From Sinomonas gamaensis (lineage in GTDB: Bacteria > Actinomycetota > Actinomycetes > Actinomycetales > Micrococcaceae), in assembly GCF_005876955.1 (NCBI RefSeq), contig NZ_SSCL01000006.1, positions 1 to 64,000 on the forward strand: a DNA stretch of 64,000 nt. Reading direction: 5' to 3'. A program made the translations under genes and the position numbers. Positions within the stretch are counted from its first letter, which is position 1. Each line of letters begins with the position of its first letter. A model generated the notes under the pieces. It did not search any database and was not told where the DNA came from. It was given only the letters and a program-made list of their open reading frames with translations. This document shows positions 16,821 through 25,309 of this stretch, in pieces.

Positions 16821-17560
16821 GCGACGGACCAGCCTCCGTCGCTGGGCAGGATGGCGCCGTTGACGTTGAGGGAGTCGTCGCTCAGCAGCCAGGCGATGGC
16901 TGCGGCGAGCCGCTCGGCCTCCGCCACGGGGGAGCCGATGGCCTGCATGAGGGGGAAGACACGGCCGGCCGCGAAGTCGCTGCGGACCGTGGCCTCGATG
17001 TTGGTGGCCACCGCGCCCGGCGCCACGGCGTTGGCCCTGACGCCTTGGGGCCCGTACATGAAGGCCGTGTTCTTTGTGAGCCCGATGACTGCGTGCTTCG
17101 AGGCGGTGTAGGCGGCGCCCGCGGCCGACCCGCGCAGCCCGGCCTCCGAGGCGACATTGACGATCGAGCCGCCCCCGCCCGCGACGAGGAGCGGGAGCGC
17201 AGCGCGGGTCAGCCGCATGGGGGCCGTGACGTTGACGCGCAGCACGCGGTCCCAGGTGTCGTCGTCGACCTCGCCCAGAGGCAGGAAGCCGTCCATGATT
17301 CCGGCGACGTTGGCCGCTCCGTGGAGCTCGCCGTCGCACGCGGCAATGACGGCGTCGATCGTGCGGCTCTCGGCGACGTCGCCGGCCACGGTCCTCACGT
17401 CCGACTCCGGGAGCGACGCCTTCACCTCGTCGAGCCGCTCGGCCACGATGTCCGTGGCCACGACCCTCGCGCCTTCGTCGGCGAGTCTCACGGCGGTGGC
17501 GCGGCCAATTCCGGAGCCGGCGCCGGTGACAATGACGGTCTTTCCTTGAAAACGGTTCAT
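16817..17560 (-). CDS. Short-chain dehydrogenase/reductase (SDR)
   Basis: 247 residues with the classical SDR set: TGAGSGIG cofactor loop (residues 12-19), DVAE, NVAG, catalytic Ser in NVASEAG, and YTASKHA (Tyr/Lys pair near residue 150). These are NAD(P)-dependent oxidoreductases. In a sugar operon it could oxidise a released sugar, such as L-rhamnose or glucose, but this is inference. A clear gap of 15 bp separates it from the propeller protein upstream. Confidence 0.92.
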   Translation of the reverse strand: MNRFQGKTVIVTGAGSGIGRATAVRLADEGARVVATDIVAERLDEVKASLPESDVRTVAGDVAESRTIDAVIAACDGELHGAANVAGIMDGFLPLGEVDDDTWDRVLRVNVTAPMRLTRAALPLLVAGGGGSIVNVASEAGLRGSAAGAAYTASKHAVIGLTKNTAFMYGPQGVRANAVAPGAVATNIEATVRSDFAAGRVFPLMQAIGSPVAEAERLAAAIAWLLSDDSLNVNGAILPSDGGWSVA

Positions 17561-17575
17561 TGTTGAATTCCTTCT

Positions 17576-19180
17576 TTATTCGACGAGGTCTTCGATATTG
17601 AGCTGGACTCCGCCGTAGCGTGCGAAGCCGTGGCTCTTCGGCTGGCCGTCCGTATCGCGGTCGAAGAGCAGGCGGGTTCCGTCCTGCCTGCCGGACCACG
17701 TGGCGCGAAGGCGCATTTCGCCCGGGTGTTCGCCCGTGAGTTCGAGGTCGGCCTGATAGACGGTGTCGCTGATGAAGGAGCTGCGCGTTTGTTCAAAGCC
17801 CGCGTAGAACGTTCGACCGTCGTCGCTGTAATCGACGTACGTGATTTTCGAGGAGGCTGCACGGCCGACGGAAAGGTCACCCGATTGACGTTCGAATTCG
17901 ATGTGCCCCGAGTGCTGTCCGGCGATCCGTCCTCTGAAAAGCGGTTCGGAGGCCTTCCTCAGAGCTTGCTCCGCGGACGCTCCGCTGATGCTGTAGGGAG
18001 CGGACGACGGCGTTGGCCGGGTGGACACCGGTGCGGACGGTTCGTGGTCGAGCAGGTGGGCGACGCGGACCCGCATCTCTCGGTAAGTCCCGGGCTGCTC
18101 GCTGCCGCGCAGCACCTCGAGCCACATGGTCTTCCGGCCGGAGGGGTGCCACGACATCGGCGAGCAGTAGACCCAGGACTCATCCGGGTTGTTGAGCGGG
18201 ATGCCCTCGTACCCTGGCTCGCTCATGGACTTCTCGATGTCGATGAGCACGGGGCCCACGTTGCCTTCGCGGAAGCTGCGGACGCCGCTGACGGTGTACG
18301 TGTAGACGGCCCACGCCAAGTCCATCCCCGCAAGAATCGCGTGGGGTCGCGGGACGAGCCCCAGGATCGCCGGGTTGGTGCGCTTTGAGGCGCGCGAGGT
18401 CATGACGAGCCCGAGGCGCTCGTCAGGGGAGAAGATCGTCGTCTCGTCGTAGCCGGGCGTCCTGGTAATGCGGACCAGCTCTTCCGACGCCAGATCCTGG
18501 ACGACGGAATCCGGCAGGAAGCCGTCGGTGCCGCCGACCGCTGAGATTGCCGTGCCGCCGCGGACGAACTGCTTGACCTCGCCGCCCCTGACCGGCTGCG
18601 GGAGGAAATATCCGTCTCGTTCAGGGTCTGGGATGAGCGCATCGACGGTGCTGATGATGCTGGGGTCTTCGATCGTGTAGCGGTCCTCGGCGCGGCTCAG
18701 CCTGCCGAGGCCCACGATGGCGCCGAAGTCGTTCCGCAGAGTCGTCCACGAGATGTGCTCGTTGTCGGGCGAGATGATGATCTCGGACCAGTGGTGCGAG
18801 GTCAGAGGGTCTTCCTCGAGCCCCCACGGGTACTCGACGGGGACGAGCCCGGCTTCGGTGCAGCTATCCAGATCCGGGGTGCATTCCAGCACGTAGTCGC
18901 CCAGGAGCAGGCGCCGGTTGTCGGCAAACGGCATGTGCCGGATGCCGTTGGCCTTCGCATGCTGGGGGATGCGGCCGGAGAAGATCGTGCGGAAGTTGGC
19001 GCCGTCGTCATCGACCACCGCCACGTGATACCAATCCTCTCCGAAAGGGTCCTCGTCTTTGCGGTAGAGGACGCACACCTTTCCGGAGTACGTATAGGTG
19101 GCGCTGGGGTCCCTCACATCATCGGGGAGCGGGACGTCGGTGATGTCGATCCGGCCAAAGTCGTCGGTGGTGATCTGCAT
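17576..19180 (-). CDS. Cytoplasmic TolB-like beta-propeller protein, first gene of the glycoside operon
   Basis: 534 residues, no signal peptide, no membrane helix. Repeated strand-turn-strand blades with PD40/TolB-like motifs appear (IIISPDNEHISWTTL, IFSPDERLGLVMTS, SWHPSGRKTMWLEVL, VDYSDDGRTFYAGF), giving a probable six- or seven-bladed propeller. It leads the operon of SDR, GH1, GH2, MFS and GH78. Oligogalacturonate lyases and some sugar-modifying enzymes use similar propellers, but I see no diagnostic catalytic set. Function is unknown; a role in binding or modifying the imported glycan is inferred from position. Confidence 0.7.
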   Translation of the reverse strand: MQITTDDFGRIDITDVPLPDDVRDPSATYTYSGKVCVLYRKDEDPFGEDWYHVAVVDDDGANFRTIFSGRIPQHAKANGIRHMPFADNRRLLLGDYVLECTPDLDSCTEAGLVPVEYPWGLEEDPLTSHHWSEIIISPDNEHISWTTLRNDFGAIVGLGRLSRAEDRYTIEDPSIISTVDALIPDPERDGYFLPQPVRGGEVKQFVRGGTAISAVGGTDGFLPDSVVQDLASEELVRITRTPGYDETTIFSPDERLGLVMTSRASKRTNPAILGLVPRPHAILAGMDLAWAVYTYTVSGVRSFREGNVGPVLIDIEKSMSEPGYEGIPLNNPDESWVYCSPMSWHPSGRKTMWLEVLRGSEQPGTYREMRVRVAHLLDHEPSAPVSTRPTPSSAPYSISGASAEQALRKASEPLFRGRIAGQHSGHIEFERQSGDLSVGRAASSKITYVDYSDDGRTFYAGFEQTRSSFISDTVYQADLELTGEHPGEMRLRATWSGRQDGTRLLFDRDTDGQPKSHGFARYGGVQLNIEDLVE

Positions 19181-19261
19181 GACGACAAGAGTCCCGCGTC
19201 CGTTTCAAGCGCACATCCGGCCAGCAGAGTGACTCGTGATCCGCGGATGCAGTAGGCCGAA

Positions 19262-19277
19262 TACTGCAGTTGCAGTA
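19262..19277. promoter_or_regulatory. Palindrome in the divergent control region
   Basis: TACTGCA-GT-TGCAGTA is a perfect 7-2-7 palindrome in the 203-bp gap between the propeller-led glycoside operon (leftward) and the histidine kinase gene (rightward). Its centre is about 80 bp upstream of one start and 115 bp upstream of the other. It has the form of a regulator-binding site; which protein binds is unknown, and no sugar-responsive regulator gene is adjacent. Confidence 0.45.
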
Positions 19278-19383
19278 GATTCACGGTCTTGGCAGACAGC
19301 ACGTGAATTCGTGGAATAACCTCGAAGAGGGCTGGCAGCTCGGGGAATTTCCGGTGGCCCGCAGCACCGATCAGGAGGAGGCG

Positions 19384-20592
19384 ATGACGCCTATGTCACA
19401 TCACCTTCGACTGGTGCGCCCTGCCCCGAGAGCCCATCCTGACCTGCCCGGAGCCTTGGCCACGAGGACGTGGGAGCTGGCACTCGATGGGGTCGCCGCC
19501 CTGATGGTGATCATTGAGCTGTATCGCGAGCTGACCCTGGGCTTTTCGGCCTTCGGACTTGCAAGGTTGGCGGTTGCCGCGGTGTGCGTGGGGTTGCGGC
19601 GCAAGTTCCCCATGACTGCGACCACCGTCGCCGCCGTCGCGGGCTCGGCGATCGCCCTCGACAGGGGCTACAACCTCACTGTGTGGACCCTCGTCCAAAT
19701 CTGCCTTTTCTCCGTGCCGCTGCGGCGGTCGAGGAGGGCATCGCTCGTCCTCGGCGTCGTTGTCTGCCTCCCGCAGTACATCTTCACGATGGCCGTCCTC
19801 AATGTGGGTCCCCTCGAGCCCACAGCCTTGATCTCGCCGCTGTGGACGGCCGCCGTCCTCGGAATTGGCCTATCCCTACGCAGCCACCAGAATTACATTT
19901 CCGCCCTCAACAAGAGTGCTCAAGCCGCCCTTGACGCCCGCGAAAGCGACATCATGCATCGAGTGGCAGAAGAAAGGCTGCGCATCGCGCGGGACCTTCA
20001 TGACGCCGTCGCCCATAATGTGGCCGTCATTAATGTGCACGCCGGCGCATTGGAACGGATTCTTCCCGCGCCCACCTCCGCCGTTCAAACCTCCCTCACC
20101 GAAATCCGGAATGCCTGCGGCAATGTCCTGACAGAGATGCAGGACATTCTTACGGTCCTCCGTTGCACGGACGACGAGCCCGCGCGCACCCCCACCAACG
20201 CAGTCTCAGTTCCTGCGCTCATCGATTCGTTCCGGGGGCTGGGAATGGAACTCGACGCGGATATCGACCTCCAGCAGCCGCTCGGCGCGGCGTCTGACGC
20301 GGCGCTCTATCGGATTGTCCAAGAAGGCCTGACAAATGCTCATCGCTATGGAACCGGTGCGGCGACTCTGCACGTGTATAGGAGCGGCGACCAGCTCAGA
20401 ATCGACATCGACAATGCTGTGGCCGATGGCGGCAGCGGCCGCGACAGCGGCGGATTCGGACTGATCGGCATGCGGGAGCGCACTGCCGCGGCCGGGGGCT
20501 CCTTCGAAGCCGAGAAGCATGGGCAGACCTTTGTGCTGCGCGCGGCCCTGCCCTTGGCGGTGGCCGCGCCGACGGAACAGGCGGGGAGATGA
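19384..20592 (+). CDS. NarL-type sensor histidine kinase
   Basis: About 402 residues from the ATG at 19384, chosen for the AGGAGGAGG ribosome site just upstream; an in-frame codon at 19303 lacks one. Several N-terminal membrane helices (about residues 30-190) are followed by a HisKA_3 domain with the phospho-acceptor in IARDLHDAVAHNVAV and a HATPase_c domain with GGFGLIGMRERTAAAGG. Overlaps the response regulator by 4 bp. The stimulus is unknown; the membrane part is DesK/LiaS-like in having little outside the bilayer. Confidence 0.9.
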   Translation: MTPMSHHLRLVRPAPRAHPDLPGALATRTWELALDGVAALMVIIELYRELTLGFSAFGLARLAVAAVCVGLRRKFPMTATTVAAVAGSAIALDRGYNLTVWTLVQICLFSVPLRRSRRASLVLGVVVCLPQYIFTMAVLNVGPLEPTALISPLWTAAVLGIGLSLRSHQNYISALNKSAQAALDARESDIMHRVAEERLRIARDLHDAVAHNVAVINVHAGALERILPAPTSAVQTSLTEIRNACGNVLTEMQDILTVLRCTDDEPARTPTNAVSVPALIDSFRGLGMELDADIDLQQPLGAASDAALYRIVQEGLTNAHRYGTGAATLHVYRSGDQLRIDIDNAVADGGSGRDSGGFGLIGMRERTAAAGGSFEAEKHGQTFVLRAALPLAVAAPTEQAGR

Positions 20593-21251
20593 TCACCGTC
20601 CTCCTGGTCGACGACCAGCCCGCCATCCGCGTGGGCCTTCGCGCCATTCTGGAATCCGCGGGGTTTCGCGTCGGTCCCGAAGCCGGCAACGGCAGGGAAG
20701 CCCTGGTGGTGGCTCAGCAGGTTCGGCCCGATGTCATCCTCATGGACCTCCGGATGCCCGGGACCGACGGCCCCACGGGGGTGCGGCTCATTCGCGCCCA
20801 GCCAGAGCTGGAGAGCACGAGGATCATTGTCCTGACGACGTTCGACGAGGATCCGGACGTGCTCGAAGCCCTCCACGCGGGGGCGGACGGCTTCCTGAGC
20901 AAGAGTGCTGGGCCAGATGAGATCATCGACGCGGTGCGCAAGGCTTCGCTCGGCGAGGTGGCCTTGTCCCAGACCGCACAGAAGGCGGTGCTCCGTCACC
21001 TGCTCACGAAGTCGAGGGCCGTTCCGACCGCCCAAGACTCGGCCTTGGCGGCAGCCCTCACGGCTCGGGAACGGGACATCGTCATTGCCGCCGCGGAGGG
21101 GATGGACAATGAGGCGATTGCCGCCGCTTTCTTCATTTCGCCGCTCACCGTGAAGACGCATATCAATCGGGCGATGATCAAGCTGAATTCGAGGGACCGA
21201 GGCCAGCTGGTCGCCGCCGCCTATCGCATTGGGCTGATGACTAAGAACTGA
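20589..21251 (+). CDS. NarL/LuxR-family response regulator
   Basis: 220 residues: receiver with VLLVDDQPAIR (acidic pocket), phospho-acceptor Asp in ILMDLRMPG (about residue 54), and Lys in FLSKSAG. A C-terminal LuxR HTH (ARERDIVIAAAEGMDNEAIAAAF then SPLTVKTHINRAM) follows. It partners the kinase gene it overlaps. Targets are unknown; no adjacent exporter or membrane operon suggests one. Confidence 0.92.
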   Translation: MITVLLVDDQPAIRVGLRAILESAGFRVGPEAGNGREALVVAQQVRPDVILMDLRMPGTDGPTGVRLIRAQPELESTRIIVLTTFDEDPDVLEALHAGADGFLSKSAGPDEIIDAVRKASLGEVALSQTAQKAVLRHLLTKSRAVPTAQDSALAAALTARERDIVIAAAEGMDNEAIAAAFFISPLTVKTHINRAMIKLNSRDRGQLVAAAYRIGLMTKN

Positions 21252-21342
21252 ACGCGCCCGGGTGGTTCGAGAGACGGCAAGCGGGTAACCGCGTAATACC
21301 GGTCGCCCCGCACCAGCGACCCGGGCGAAAGGACCTTCCGCC

Positions 21343-22479
21343 ATGGCCAATTTGAGGAGCGTGGGAGTCGAAGAAGAACTCCTGCTTTTCGATTCCGCGT
21401 CCGGAACTCCCGCAGCGGCGGGCGAGCAGGTACTGATGGCGTGGAATTCCGCGACGGCCTCGCGCACCGGCTTTCGGTCGGGCGAGCCGCGCCTCGTGGC
21501 AGAGGTGAAGCAGGAGCAGATCGAACTCGTGGGGCCACCCTTGGTCCGCCACGAGGACGTCGAAGCCGCGATCCGCCTGGGCCGCCGACGGCTGGACGAA
21601 GCCGCCCTCGCGGTGGGGGTCCGCGCTGTGCCGCTGGCAACGTCGCCGGTGCCGGTCCGCCCCCACCTGACGGAGAGCGTCCGCTACGGACGCATGGCCG
21701 AGCGCTTCGCCGTGACGCTCGAGCAGCAGCTCACCTGCGGGTTCCACATTCACGTTGCCGTCGCCGGGCCCGACGAAGGCGTCGCCGTGCTCGACAGGAT
21801 CCGGGCTTGGCTTCCCATGCTCCTGGCGCTGAGCGCCAATTCGCCGTTCTGGGGCGGGCGGGACACGGGCTTCAGCAGCTACCGCTATCAGGCTTGGAGC
21901 CGCTGGCCGACCTCGGGGCCAAGCCCCGTCTTCGGCCACGCTGAGGTCTACCGCGAGAGGGTCGCGGCGATGCTCACGTCAGGTGTTCTGCTCGACGCCG
22001 GCATGATCTACTTCGACGCGCGCCTCTCCGACGCCCATCCAACGGTCGAGGTACGCATCGCCGACGTCTGCCAGGACCCCGCACACGCCGCCATGCTCGC
22101 GGTGCTCACCAGGGCACTGGTCGAGACTGCGGCCCGCCAATGGCAGGCCGGTCTAGCGCCCGACGACGTCCCCGCCGAGCTGCTGCGGCTGTGGACGTGG
22201 CAGGCGAGCAGGTTTGGGGTGGAAGGCGAACTCGTCGACCCGACCACCCGCACCCCGCGTCCAGCGGGCGACGCGTTGGCGGGCCTTCTTTCCTTCGTGG
22301 GTCCCGTACTCGAGGAAGCGGGCGAACTCACATCGGTGGAGGACACCGTCGCCTCGATCCTGCGGGACGGCACGGGCGCGCGCCGGCAGCGCCTGGCCCG
22401 CGCCCTCCATGGGAGTCCGGAAGGTGCCGTGCGAGACGCAATGCGACAGCCGCCGTCGACCGCTCGCTTGGGGGCGTGA
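21343..22479 (+). CDS. YbdK-type carboxylate-amine ligase (glutamate-cysteine ligase family 2)
   Basis: 378 residues with the GCS2 opening VGVEEELLLFD, the HIHVAV strand (metal/substrate region), and SANSPFWGGRDTGFSSYR. YbdK-like proteins have weak gamma-glutamyl-cysteine ligase activity in E. coli; actinobacteria make mycothiol and often keep several paralogues, including EgtA for ergothioneine. No egtBCD genes are adjacent, so a specific pathway is not assigned. Confidence 0.88.
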   Translation: MANLRSVGVEEELLLFDSASGTPAAAGEQVLMAWNSATASRTGFRSGEPRLVAEVKQEQIELVGPPLVRHEDVEAAIRLGRRRLDEAALAVGVRAVPLATSPVPVRPHLTESVRYGRMAERFAVTLEQQLTCGFHIHVAVAGPDEGVAVLDRIRAWLPMLLALSANSPFWGGRDTGFSSYRYQAWSRWPTSGPSPVFGHAEVYRERVAAMLTSGVLLDAGMIYFDARLSDAHPTVEVRIADVCQDPAHAAMLAVLTRALVETAARQWQAGLAPDDVPAELLRLWTWQASRFGVEGELVDPTTRTPRPAGDALAGLLSFVGPVLEEAGELTSVEDTVASILRDGTGARRQRLARALHGSPEGAVRDAMRQPPSTARLGA

Positions 22480-22529
22480 GCGGTCGACGGCGGTGGTCTG
22501 CGGTCTGGCGGTCGTGGGGGTGTGCTGGG

Positions 22530-22766
22530 CTAGCCGCTCCAGACGTCACCGGCCAGGAGGCGGGCCGCCTCGGCGCGGGCCTCCCGGTCGCTGAGTCCTG
22601 CCTCTCTGAGGTCCCCCAGGAGGCGCTGACGCATCCGCAAGGACGTGGGCTCCTGCTGGTCAGCGGGAGGCGGGTACGACTCATGGTCATCTGAGAGGCG
22701 CAACGGCGAGAGTGTCGAATGGCCTCGGACTGTTACTCGGGTGGGAAGCTTGGCGCGGGGGCGCAT
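22530..22766 (-). CDS. Small hypothetical protein (start uncertain)
   Basis: A 78-codon frame whose last 40 residues (MRQRLLGDLREAGLSDREARAEAARLLAGD) form a convincing charged amphipathic helix; the first 25 residues look like read-through sequence. No ribosome site is visible at the ATG at 22766, and the true start may be an internal codon. If it is not a gene, the 22480-22936 interval holds nothing else that I can recognise. Confidence 0.4.
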   Translation of the reverse strand: MRPRAKLPTRVTVRGHSTLSPLRLSDDHESYPPPADQQEPTSLRMRQRLLGDLREAGLSDREARAEAARLLAGDVWSG

Positions 22767-22936
22767 GGATTGCCGCCTGTTCTGTCCCTAGCCGGACTAT
22801 TGGGACCTTTTGCTCTGGTGCGCAGAGATCCTCGCTGCTCGAGATCTGGTGCTGCCCCTCATTGTCCGCCAGAATGGCGAGATTGGGGAGGGGTTCTGTG
22901 AGTTTGCTTGGGGATTGAAGGAAATTTCTTCGAGCC

Positions 22937-23356
22937 TTACGGTCCTTGATAACCCACGTCCAAGAGCCGGAAGATCTGGCCTCCCGGCGCCGAGAAATAC
23001 GCGTGCGGGCTGCCAGGGTGAGTGAATTCGGGGACGCGCGCCTCGCGCAGCCGCTGCTGGAGCCCGGACACGTCGGCCGTGCGGAACTCGATCCAGGCTC
23101 CGCGGAAAGCCGTAGCATCAGTGAGCCCGCCGCTCGGCCCGGTAGGGGCCAGATCCGAGAATTCCACGCTGAAGGCACTCCCGTCGGGGAACTTCACCAG
23201 CAGAATTGGAAACTGCAGCCCGAAGTCGCGCTCGACCGTCTCGCACCCAAGGACGTCCTGGAAGAGCTCGGTGAAGGCAGCGCGATGCTCGGGCGCCACG
23301 AAAAGGTGCACCCGCGCACCGAGCCCAATGAGCCCGCCGTGTGGATCTGCGGCCAT
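22937..23356 (-). CDS. VOC / glyoxalase-fold protein
   Basis: 139 residues. Paired beta-alpha-beta-beta-beta modules are visible: RVHLFVAPEHRAAFTELFQDVLGCE, LLVKFPDGSAFSVEFSD, then WIEFRTADVSGLQQRLREA and YFSAPGGQIFRLLDVG. These are metalloenzyme or antibiotic-binding folds; the activity is not deducible. It is the last gene of a leftward row of small proteins and lies 6 bp after the 71-residue protein gene, so it is probably co-transcribed. Confidence 0.85.
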   Translation of the reverse strand: MAADPHGGLIGLGARVHLFVAPEHRAAFTELFQDVLGCETVERDFGLQFPILLVKFPDGSAFSVEFSDLAPTGPSGGLTDATAFRGAWIEFRTADVSGLQQRLREARVPEFTHPGSPHAYFSAPGGQIFRLLDVGYQGP

Positions 23357-23362
23357 GACCGG

Positions 23363-23578
23363 CTACTTGTGTTCCGGTCCCCAGTGGGCTGTTCTGCGCT
23401 CGCCGTTCTCCGCGGAGCGAAGTTCGGCCCATTCGAATGCCGGATTCGCGTGCCTGCGCTCGCTGACCCACTGCGCGGTCCGCTGCTCGGCGGCTTCCCA
23501 GTCGGCGGCCTCGAAGATTTCCTCGCAGGTCTCGTCCGGTTCGCCGTGCTCTTTCACGAAGATGTTGAAAGTCCCCAT
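23363..23578 (-). CDS. Small hypothetical protein, paralogue A of tandem pair
   Basis: 71 residues starting MGTFNIFVKEHGEP, with EWAELRSAENG near residue 50. The N-terminal pattern xxF(N/D)(I/V)FVK and the (E/D)WAELR motif are shared with the neighbouring upstream gene, so the two are diverged duplicates. The start at 23578 is chosen because this paralogous motif begins there; an ATG six codons earlier is possible. Acidic, soluble, no known domain. Confidence 0.6.
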   Translation of the reverse strand: MGTFNIFVKEHGEPDETCEEIFEAADWEAAEQRTAQWVSERRHANPAFEWAELRSAENGERRTAHWGPEHK

Positions 23579-23647
23579 GCGTCCATCGTGCGGCATGCCC
23601 CGCGAAAGCGGCAGGGGCGGAGGCCGAAGTTCCTCCGCGGCGGGTGG

Positions 23648-23878
23648 CTATGCTCCAGAAGTCCTCTCGCCGAGCCGCCATGCGGCGAACACCGATCCGT
23701 TCGAGGGCCCCCGGAGTTCGGCCCAGTCCAGGGCGACTTCAGGATTGTCTTCGCTGTAGCTGTTGATGACTTCGCTGGCCATTTCGATGCCCTCCCTTGC
23801 AGTCTCTGCACTCACCTGGGCCAGGCACAGTGGCTGTGCCACGCCTGACGCCTTCACGAAAACATCGAACCCCGCCAT
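23648..23878 (-). CDS. Small hypothetical protein, paralogue B of tandem pair
   Basis: 76 residues starting MAGFDVFVKASGVA, with a central helix (AREGIEMASEVINSY) and LDWAELRGPSNG near residue 54. AAGGA lies 11 bp upstream of the ATG at 23878. It is a paralogue of the 71-residue protein encoded 69 bp downstream. No database family is recalled. Context: a leftward group of three small proteins and a VOC protein. Confidence 0.6.
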   Translation of the reverse strand: MAGFDVFVKASGVAQPLCLAQVSAETAREGIEMASEVINSYSEDNPEVALDWAELRGPSNGSVFAAWRLGERTSGA

Positions 23879-23917
23879 GAGAAGAGCATCCTTCCTGCAG
23901 TTGTGGGGTGGCAACTC

Positions 23918-24145
23918 TCAGTTATGCGGGGAACCAGACGAGCCGTGCCATTTCAGCCTGCGCCTGTGGAGCTCGGAGACAATCGCCCGCTCATGTCGAG
24001 CCAACGCCGCTCCGCCGCTCCCAGACTCACCTCTGACCTGCCGCATGCGGTCCTCGACCTCGGCCAGCCGCATGATCAGCTCGGGCACGGTCGCGCTGCC
24101 TAGATCGTCGGTCTCTCTGCTGACGTCGCCTGCGTTCCAGCCCAT
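23918..24145 (-). CDS. Small hypothetical protein with helical core
   Basis: 75 residues from ATG 24145: MGWNAGDVSRETDDLGS, then LIMRLAEVEDRMRQVRG, and a second charged helix ERAIVSELHRRRLKWHG. The product is probably a short helical hairpin. An in-frame ATG at 24253 would add 36 residues of less protein-like sequence. It begins the leftward small-protein group. Function unknown. Confidence 0.45.
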   Translation of the reverse strand: MGWNAGDVSRETDDLGSATVPELIMRLAEVEDRMRQVRGESGSGGAALARHERAIVSELHRRRLKWHGSSGSPHN

Positions 24146-24299
24146 GGCGCCTCGCTCTTCTGGTCTCGCCGGCCCGTCTGCTGGCCGAATCCGCCAAGTA
24201 CGATCCGAGCCGACACCATGGACCCTAATCGCCGGCAAGGCGTCCGTATTCACCCCTATGGGTGTATCCCGTGTCCCGGCGTGATGGGAGTATCGAGCT

Positions 24300-24947
24300 A
24301 TGCGGATTGCTCTCGTGAACGACTATGAGGTCGTCGTGCGGGGGATTGCCGCCATGCTCCGCTCTTATCAGGACCAAGTGGAGATCGTGGAACTCGACCT
24401 GAATTCTTCTGTCGGAGACCCGGTCGACATCACCCTTTACGACACCTTCGCTGCAACTCAGGGTGACCGGGAGGCCGTGCACAGGCTGTCGCTGAATCCG
24501 CTGGCCGGGAAGGTGGTGGTCTACTCCTGGAATCTCGATCCTCAGCTGCAAGCGGCAGCCATCGCGAACGGCGCCAGTGCTTGCCTCTCGAAATCGCTGC
24601 CCGCCCACGAGTTGGTCGAGGCGCTGCAGGCAGTGCACAGCGGCCGAGAGTGGCGAGATCCTGAGCGGAGGGGGTCGGCGACGGTCGTCGGAGGCGACTG
24701 GCCGGGCAGGGAAGAGGGCCTTACTCAGCGGGAGGCCGAAATCCTGGCCTTGATCACTCAAGGCCTGAACAACATGGAGATCGCGGAACGCACACGGCTC
24801 TCCCCGAATTCGGTGAAGACGTACATTCGCAGCTGCTACCGGCGTATCGGGACGGCGAACCGGTCAAAAGCCATCCTCTGGGGCGTTGAGCATGGGTTCC
24901 GCCCCGATCGGGAACGGGTCCCGCCCCACACCGCCAGCGGCTTCTAG
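24300..24947 (+). CDS. Orphan LuxR-type response regulator with altered acidic pocket
   Basis: 215 residues. The receiver-like half keeps the candidate phospho-acceptor (ITLYDTF, about residue 50) and the Lys (CLSKSLP), but the usual Asp-Asp pair at the start is Asn-Asp (IALVNDYEVVVRG). The C-terminal LuxR HTH is intact (LTQREAEILALITQGLNNMEIA, then SPNSVKTYIRSCYRRIG). No kinase gene is adjacent. Phosphorylation by a distant kinase or phosphate-independent action are both possible. Confidence 0.85.
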   Translation: MRIALVNDYEVVVRGIAAMLRSYQDQVEIVELDLNSSVGDPVDITLYDTFAATQGDREAVHRLSLNPLAGKVVVYSWNLDPQLQAAAIANGASACLSKSLPAHELVEALQAVHSGREWRDPERRGSATVVGGDWPGREEGLTQREAEILALITQGLNNMEIAERTRLSPNSVKTYIRSCYRRIGTANRSKAILWGVEHGFRPDRERVPPHTASGF

Positions 24948-25003
24948 CAGCCGGGCCTTCGCGAGGTCTTTCCCGTGTCGGTGTGTGCTGCCATCCTCCT
25001 CGT

Positions 25004-25309
25004 GTGAGCGGACTGAACCAGCAGGGCGAAGCGGAGCCGGATCCGATTGTGGTGCCACCGGAGGAGATTGATCGCGAGCCGATCACTCAGGCGCACAAGG
25101 CGTTGCCCGTATGGGTGCGGCTGACCTTCGACGACGGCCGCCCCGAGCGCACCGAGAAGGGCTTCGCGAAGGCCTGGACCGAGCATTTCGTCTTGGTGCA
25201 GGTGCTGTGGACCATCGCCTACTACAGAGGAGCCCGTGAATTCTGGGTTGAAGCATCCAGCGTGAAGCGCCGAGTCATCGAGCCGGCGTGGCTGGGGCGT
25301 TCGGCCTGA
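25004..25309 (+). CDS. Conserved hypothetical protein
   Basis: About 101 residues from GTG 25004 (VSGLNQQGEAE). An acidic, flexible N-terminus leads to IVVPPEEIDREPITQAHKAL and then VWVRLTFDDGRPERTEKGFA and LWTIAYYRGAREFWVEAS. The look is that of a compact soluble protein conserved in actinomycetes; no function is known to me. It overlaps the proposed TetR start by 22 bp. Confidence 0.6.
   Translation: MSGLNQQGEAEPDPIVVPPEEIDREPITQAHKALPVWVRLTFDDGRPERTEKGFAKAWTEHFVLVQVLWTIAYYRGAREFWVEASSVKRRVIEPAWLGRSA

Noticed and set aside
15588-17699. 703-codon frame as one GH1 fusion protein
   Set aside because: The upstream part is low-complexity Arg/His-rich shadow of the SDR gene; the GH1 start is at 16820.
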